Below, piece after piece: positions 6,888 to 9,591 of a stretch of DNA of 9,591 nucleotides; position 1 is the first letter of the stretch; every line of letters begins with the position of its first letter. The position numbers and the translations under genes were made by a program. The DNA is from an uncultured Pseudomonadota bacterium (lineage in GTDB: Bacteria; Pseudomonadota; Gammaproteobacteria; Methylococcales; Methylomonadaceae). The stretch lies in NCBI GenBank assembly GCA_903931355.1, contig CAIZCB010000395.1:1-9591 (forward strand), given 5' to 3'. Under the pieces are notes generated by a model. That model ran no database searches. It was not told where the DNA came from and was given only the letters and a program-made list of their open reading frames with translations.

Positions 6888-7295
6888 ATGAATAAAAATA
6901 AATTGAGTATCGCTGTTATTTTGTCTTGCTCATTATTGGCAAGCCAAGCCGCCAGCGCGAATAGTCAAAACTGTCTTTCATGCTTTACCTCAAAAGTCAG
7001 TCAAGGCACAGCTAACATCGTCACCGGTTTCATTGAGATACCCAAGAACGTCGTCAATATCAGTCACGATCAGAATATTTTGGTGGGTATTACATGGGGC
7101 ACTTTACGCGGGGTCATTCATAGTGTTGGTCGAACCTTGCTTGGCGGCGCAGAACTAATCACCTCGCCCTTCGCGACGGAAGAATTTATTAGCCCCGCCT
7201 ATGTTTGGGAGCGATTTAGCGAAGACTCGCGCTATTTTGACTTAAATCTTCCTGGCTACTGGATTACTTATGGGCCTTTGGATAACGGCCAGTAA
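6888..7295 (+). CDS. Secreted TIGR04073-like (exosortase system-associated type) protein
   Basis: A 135-residue protein with a Sec signal peptide (basic MNKNK, a hydrophobic core, and probable cleavage after ASA at residue 24). The mature part begins with a CxxC pair (Cys29, Cys32). It continues with KVSQGTANIVTGFIEIPKNV (36-55), a long Gly-rich amphipathic stretch (ILVGITWGTLRGVIHSVGRT) and a conserved aromatic/proline end. The ANIVTG..EIPKN pattern and the size match proteins I know as TIGR04073, often found in genomes with exosortase/PEP-CTERM systems. No biochemical role is established and no exosortase gene is in view. GGAG stands 9 nt before ATG 6888. It is the first gene of a three-gene operon, 25 bp ahead of the OmpA-domain lipoprotein, so an envelope role is likely. 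Confidence 0.75.
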   Translation: MNKNKLSIAVILSCSLLASQAASANSQNCLSCFTSKVSQGTANIVTGFIEIPKNVVNISHDQNILVGITWGTLRGVIHSVGRTLLGGAELITSPFATEEFISPAYVWERFSEDSRYFDLNLPGYWITYGPLDNGQ

Positions 7296-7320
7296 TTCAC
7301 TCAATACAAGGATAAAGATC

Positions 7321-8019
7321 ATGAAAACACCAAATCACCACCTGATGCTTGCGATTTTAGGCGTATCGTTGACCGCTTGCAGTACGGCACCTAAACAACA
7401 AGTTGCAGAACTTAGATCGGCAATTGATGCTAGCTATCAAGGTCATTACGGACAATCGCTACTACATGAGAAATTAGCCGATGATAATCAGCAAGTCGCA
7501 GATCGAATTTTGCAGCATTGGGAAAATGACCAGTATTGGAATATTGATGAAAAGCAAAAAGCCTTTGATGCCACTAAGTTAGCAGCCTTACACCGACATG
7601 AATCAGAAAAAGAGCTCTGCCATTGGTTGACCGAAGTGCATGGTCATAATCATCATAAACTCGAAACCAGCCATCATGCGGCGATTTATTTCAATACAGG
7701 CAGCGCGGTGCCGATTAGAGTCAATGATGAACACCTACATACCATCGGCCATTTCCTACATCTGCATCCTCAAGCCACTGCCACTGTCACCTCTCAAACC
7801 GACACAGTTGGCAAAAGTGAAAGTAACCAACTGTTATCAGAACGCCGTGCTGAAACTGTCAAACAATTATTGATCGAACATGGCGCGAAAGATCATCAAC
7901 TCAATATCAAGGCAATTGGCGAGGCAATCGGCGCTGACAACACGGCTGTCCAAGAAAATCGGGTTGTCAGTATCAGCATCAATTATCCCGAAAGCTATAG
8001 CGACTGTCCGAAACTTTAA
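7321..8019 (+). CDS. Histidine-rich OmpA-family lipoprotein
   Basis: The 232-residue product begins with a lipoprotein signal peptide ending in the lipobox LTAC (Cys20), so it should be lipid-anchored, probably in the outer membrane. The C-terminal half (about residues 120-225) is an OmpA-type peptidoglycan-binding domain: AIYFNTGSA opens it, TDTVGKSESNQLLSERRAET holds the Asp and Arg usually used to bind diaminopimelate, and INIKAIGEA-type strands close it. Histidine is unusually frequent: 21 of 232 residues, with clusters HGHNHH..SHH before the domain and EHLHTIGHFLHLH within it. This hints at metal binding, which is inference. ATG 7321 was chosen because AAGGA lies 8 nt upstream and the signal peptide starts there; the frame runs back to 7270 inside the previous gene. 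The stop overlaps the ribosome site of the next gene. Confidence 0.88.
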   Translation: MKTPNHHLMLAILGVSLTACSTAPKQQVAELRSAIDASYQGHYGQSLLHEKLADDNQQVADRILQHWENDQYWNIDEKQKAFDATKLAALHRHESEKELCHWLTEVHGHNHHKLETSHHAAIYFNTGSAVPIRVNDEHLHTIGHFLHLHPQATATVTSQTDTVGKSESNQLLSERRAETVKQLLIEHGAKDHQLNIKAIGEAIGADNTAVQENRVVSISINYPESYSDCPKL

Positions 8020-8024
8020 AGGAG
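8018..8024 (+). promoter_or_regulatory. Ribosome-binding site overlapping upstream stop codon
   Basis: AAAGGAG overlaps the TAA stop (8017-8019) of the OmpA-domain lipoprotein and stands 7 nt before ATG 8032. This identifies 8032, not the in-frame TTG at 8026, as the start and suggests translational coupling of the two genes. Confidence 0.75.
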
Positions 8025-8031
8025 CTTGATC

Positions 8032-8475
8032 ATGAACAAAAGTGCGATTGATCAAGACGCGGTCATCAAGGTTTTAAACGCAATTTTGGAAGCTGAATTG
8101 GCCGGTGTGGTGCGGTATACACATTATGCGTTTATGGTGTTTGGCTATAACCGCTTACCTATCGTTGCTTGGTTACGTGACCAAGCAACGGAATCGTTGC
8201 ATCATGCGAATGAAGCGGGGGAACTAATTACCCATTTAGGCGGCCACCCTTCTTTAGGGATTGGTAGCTTATTAGAAACGTATAAACACGATATTGGCGC
8301 TATTTTGCGTGAGTCGTTAGATCATGAAACGCAGGCATTGATTCAATATCATCGTTTATTAAAGCTGGTGAATGATCGGCATGTACTGCTGGAAGAATAT
8401 GCTCGGCGGATGTGTGCTTTAGAGGAAACTCATCTTGGCGACGTGCAAAAAATGTTGTCACCGCCTAGCGAGTAA
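8032..8475 (+). CDS. Ferritin-like diiron protein, bacterioferritin-related, no haem ligand
   Basis: A 147-residue four-helix protein with the carboxylate and His pattern of the bacterioferritin family: Glu22 (EAELAGVVRY), Glu54 and His57 (ESLH), Glu94 (LRESLDHE) and Glu131 with His134 (EETH). These six residues would make an intact diiron centre. In bacterioferritin the residue after the first ExxH glutamate is the haem-binding Met52; here it is Ser55, so haem is probably not bound in the usual way. Length is slightly under the roughly 158 residues of E. coli Bfr. It may store or detoxify iron, or act as a small ferritin-like oxidase, in the cytoplasm. It is the last gene of the operon, 12 bp after the lipoprotein gene, and its start is fixed by AAAGGAG. 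A Dps role is less likely because Dps places its iron ligands between subunits. Confidence 0.85.
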   Translation: MNKSAIDQDAVIKVLNAILEAELAGVVRYTHYAFMVFGYNRLPIVAWLRDQATESLHHANEAGELITHLGGHPSLGIGSLLETYKHDIGAILRESLDHETQALIQYHRLLKLVNDRHVLLEEYARRMCALEETHLGDVQKMLSPPSE

Positions 8476-8483
8476 TATCAATT

Positions 8484-8522
8484 TTGTTGTGTCAGTCATT
8501 GTTTGATTGATTGACACAACAA
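8484..8522. terminator. Hairpin between convergent genes
   Basis: TTGTTGTGTCAGTCA (8484-8498) pairs with 8508-8522 over 15 positions, 11 of them an uninterrupted perfect outer stem and one a G-U wobble. The loop is 9 nt. It sits 8 bp after the ferritin-like gene and 17 bp beyond the stop of the convergent gene at 8540. Neither side has a clear T-tract, so it may work as a weak bidirectional terminator or protect 3' ends. Confidence 0.55.
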
Positions 8523-8539
8523 GGCCTTAATCAATTGAA

Positions 8540-9043
8540 TTATTGATTATTATCGGCATGATGATGTTTATGACCGTTGATTTCGACATTACTATGTTGT
8601 TTATTTTGCGCATCGAACCATTCATGTAATGCCGCAACTAATAATGGGTATTCACTAGAATAATGGATTTGACCACCATTAGTTAATTCTTGATATTCAT
8701 ACTTTATATCATCAACTTTTGCTGCCTTTAATTGGGCAAGCCCTGGCATATCGGCACCGTGCAATTTTTCAGAAAATGAAAAATCACCTTTTCTATAACG
8801 CTCGACCATTTTCCGCAAATGGGTTTGAACTACTTTAATCTGCACACTGTTATCAGCTGATTTAACAACAACGTGTTGAATACCGCCATGTACCGTTTTA
8901 GAAAAACTTTCAAGGGTCTGATCAACAATATAAGGCAGTAATAATTGCATACGCTGTTCGATTGTCGTTGGTTTTTGATCTTCTGCATAAGTGTTTGAAG
9001 ATAAGACCAACAAACACATCAATAATAAACGCTTATTTTTCAT
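8540..9043 (-). CDS. Small periplasmic protein with histidine-rich tail, function unknown
   Basis: A 167-residue protein with a clear Sec signal peptide (MKNKRLLLMCLLVLSSNTYA, cleavage before Glu21). The mature part has a conserved look: SFSKTVHGGIQHVVVK (about 46-61), RKGDFSF..KLHGADMPGLAQL, YEYQELTNGGQIHYSS and a HEWFDAQNKQHS helix. It ends with the His-rich tail NGHKHHHADNN. I recall relatives with the HGxDMPGL and WFDAQ signatures in environmental proteobacteria but cannot give a function. The tail suggests metal binding. AGGGAG stands 9 nt before ATG 9043. The gene converges on the ferritin-like operon and diverges from the candidate small RNA to its right. No promoter was convincing in 9044-9192, and nothing else is visible there. 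Confidence 0.8.
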   Translation of the reverse strand: MKNKRLLLMCLLVLSSNTYAEDQKPTTIEQRMQLLLPYIVDQTLESFSKTVHGGIQHVVVKSADNSVQIKVVQTHLRKMVERYRKGDFSFSEKLHGADMPGLAQLKAAKVDDIKYEYQELTNGGQIHYSSEYPLLVAALHEWFDAQNKQHSNVEINGHKHHHADNNQ

Positions 9044-9192
9044 CTCAAAACTCCCTGCAATAATTGATTAGAAAAATTAATATCATTAAGCGTTTTTCTT
9101 ATAACAACTTGTGATCAATCCATCTATTGCCTACCGCCCATAGGCTTAGAAAGCCAACGAAAGAGTCAACAATTGCTTAGCATTGCTGGGGA

Positions 9193-9209
9193 TGTGACAA
9201 AATGTCGCA
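9193..9209. promoter_or_regulatory. Near-perfect palindrome, candidate operator
   Basis: TGTGACA (9193-9199) and TGTCGCA (9203-9209) are inverted arms, matching at six of seven positions around AAA. The centre is about 52 bp before the predicted start of the small RNA and 17 bp before its -35 element, a usual place for an activator. It looks like a CRP half-site pair, but the TGTGA and TCGCA halves are 7 bp apart rather than 6, so the protein is uncertain. Confidence 0.45.
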
Positions 9210-9217
9210 GTTTTTTG

Positions 9218-9246
9218 TAGACAAGCGCGTAACAGTTGAATACAAT
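9218..9246 (+). promoter_or_regulatory. Sigma70-like promoter of candidate small RNA
   Basis: TAGACA (9218-9223) matches TTGACA at five of six positions. TACAAT (9241-9246) matches TATAAT at five of six. The spacer is exactly 17 nt. This is the best promoter in the window; transcription would begin near 9253. Confidence 0.65.
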
Positions 9247-9252
9247 GCGCAC

Positions 9253-9429
9253 ACCTTGAGAGAGGCACTATCTAATAGATAGTTTTAGGGGGAGGAAAAG
9301 CGGCCAAAGCATTTGGTAACAATAACAAAAACACCGCTATTAATTAGAACTGCTTTCTCGATAAAGCAGTCGTCCAAAATAATATAAAAATAACAACAGG
9401 ACGGAGCCCACTTTTTAGTGGGCTTTTTT
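9253..9429 (+). ncRNA. Candidate intergenic small RNA, about 177 nt
   Basis: The stretch has its own promoter (9218-9246) and ends in an intrinsic terminator (9406-9429). It contains no ATG. Three hairpins lie between: ACTATCT/AGATAGT (9267-9283, 3-nt loop); CCAAA/TTTGG (9304-9316) enclosed by GCGG (9300-9303) with CCGC (9334-9337); and ACTGCTTT/AAAGCAGT (9349-9370, 6-nt loop). Two unpaired purine stretches carry paired GGA motifs (GGAGGA at 9291-9296 and GGACGGA at 9399-9405), which might bind a CsrA/RsmA-type protein or mimic a ribosome site. The A-rich stretch at 9374-9396 could serve an RNA chaperone. It matches no 6S, tmRNA, RNase P or riboswitch consensus I can recall. No plus-strand gene follows in view, so a stand-alone regulator is more likely than a leader. 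Start and end are predictions from sequence signals only. Confidence 0.5.
9406..9429 (+). terminator. Strong rho-independent terminator
   Basis: GCCCACT (9406-9412) and AGTGGGC (9417-9423) form a perfect 7-bp GC-rich stem with a TTTT loop, followed directly by six T (9424-9429). It works on the plus strand only. It ends the candidate small RNA. Confidence 0.9.
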
Positions 9430-9475
9430 ATGCCTGTTATTTTTTACTCAACAACAACCAAAAAAGTCCAAATAT

Positions 9476-9591
9476 CTACTTTTTCCATGAGTCAACGGTA
9501 GTTTTCATTGAAGAATTGGCATTACAGCCTTCTTCACCACACCAAAACTGATCGCCACATCCACTCAGAAACAACGTCGCCAAAACAACCA
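9476..9591 (-). CDS. Small lipoprotein, 3' part only (5' end off window)
   Basis: Thirty-eight full codons plus two bases read in from the right edge and end at TAG (9476-9478). The visible product begins VVLATLFLSGCGDQFWCGEE. LSGC is a good lipobox after a hydrophobic stretch, so this is the end of a lipoprotein signal peptide and a mature part of only about 28 residues. Two further Cys (WCGEEGCN) could form a disulfide. The short mature chain ends in SMKTTVDSWKK, so it is a small entericidin-sized lipoprotein, but it resembles no family I can name. The true start lies just outside, since basic N-terminal residues are still missing. No hairpin with a T-run follows its stop on the minus strand. 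Confidence 0.65.
   Translation of the reverse strand, partial: VVLATLFLSGCGDQFWCGEEGCNANSSMKTTVDSWKK

Noticed and set aside
7640..8055. Other-frame ORFs inside the OmpA-domain lipoprotein gene (77 residues plus strand, 62 residues minus strand)
   Set aside because: They lie within a well-supported gene, have no ribosome site or recognisable motif, and are chance open frames.
9193..9209. Classical CRP site
   Set aside because: TGTGA and TCGCA are separated by 7 rather than 6 bp, so the canonical spacing is not met; kept only as an unassigned palindrome.
9313..9387. TTG-started 24-codon ORF within the candidate small RNA
   Set aside because: The GGAGG site is 17 nt away, too far for a normal start. 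TTG is a poor start, and the frame cuts across the hairpins.

Overview
The window looks like chromosomal DNA of a Gram-negative gammaproteobacterium of low to middling GC. RhlE is close to the enterobacterial protein. There are two outer-membrane-type lipoproteins, Sec signal peptides, a probable type I-secreted RTX protein, a SirB-family membrane protein and a TIGR04073-type (exosortase-associated) protein. Two short palindromic intergenic repeats resemble elements I associate with Methylococcales methanotrophs and some cyanobacteria, so a methanotroph is a reasonable but unproven guess. I see no tRNA, rRNA, transposase, integrase or CRISPR array.

Left part, bases 1-3116, minus strand: one long gene runs off the left edge. 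It encodes 18 units of an ELWxxDGT repeat, mostly of exactly 49 residues, then six RTX nonapeptides and most of a C-terminal secretion domain. A divergent spacer follows with a 27-residue plus-strand ORF at 3333-3416 and a GACTGAGCG-type inverted repeat.

Centre, 3471-6683, minus strand: rhlE (DEAD-box RNA helicase lacking the usual basic tail), a four-helix SirB-family protein, and a 514-residue protein that joins a transglutaminase-like Cys-His-Asp domain to a histidine-rich region resembling HET-C/zinc phospholipase proteins. An AT-rich divergent spacer (6684-6887) separates this block from the next.

Right part, 6888-8475, plus strand: a tight three-gene operon encodes a secreted TIGR04073-like protein, a histidine-rich OmpA-domain lipoprotein, and a ferritin-like diiron protein without the bacterioferritin haem ligand. 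A convergent minus-strand gene (8540-9043) encodes a small periplasmic protein with a histidine-rich tail. The recurrence of His-rich envelope proteins around a ferritin-like protein suggests metal handling, but this is inference.

Right edge: an intergenic stretch carries a good sigma70-like promoter (TAGACA-17-TACAAT), an upstream palindrome, several hairpins and a strong intrinsic terminator, with no ATG between promoter and terminator. It is the best candidate for an undescribed small RNA, about 177 nt long. The 3' end of a small lipoprotein gene enters from the right edge on the minus strand.
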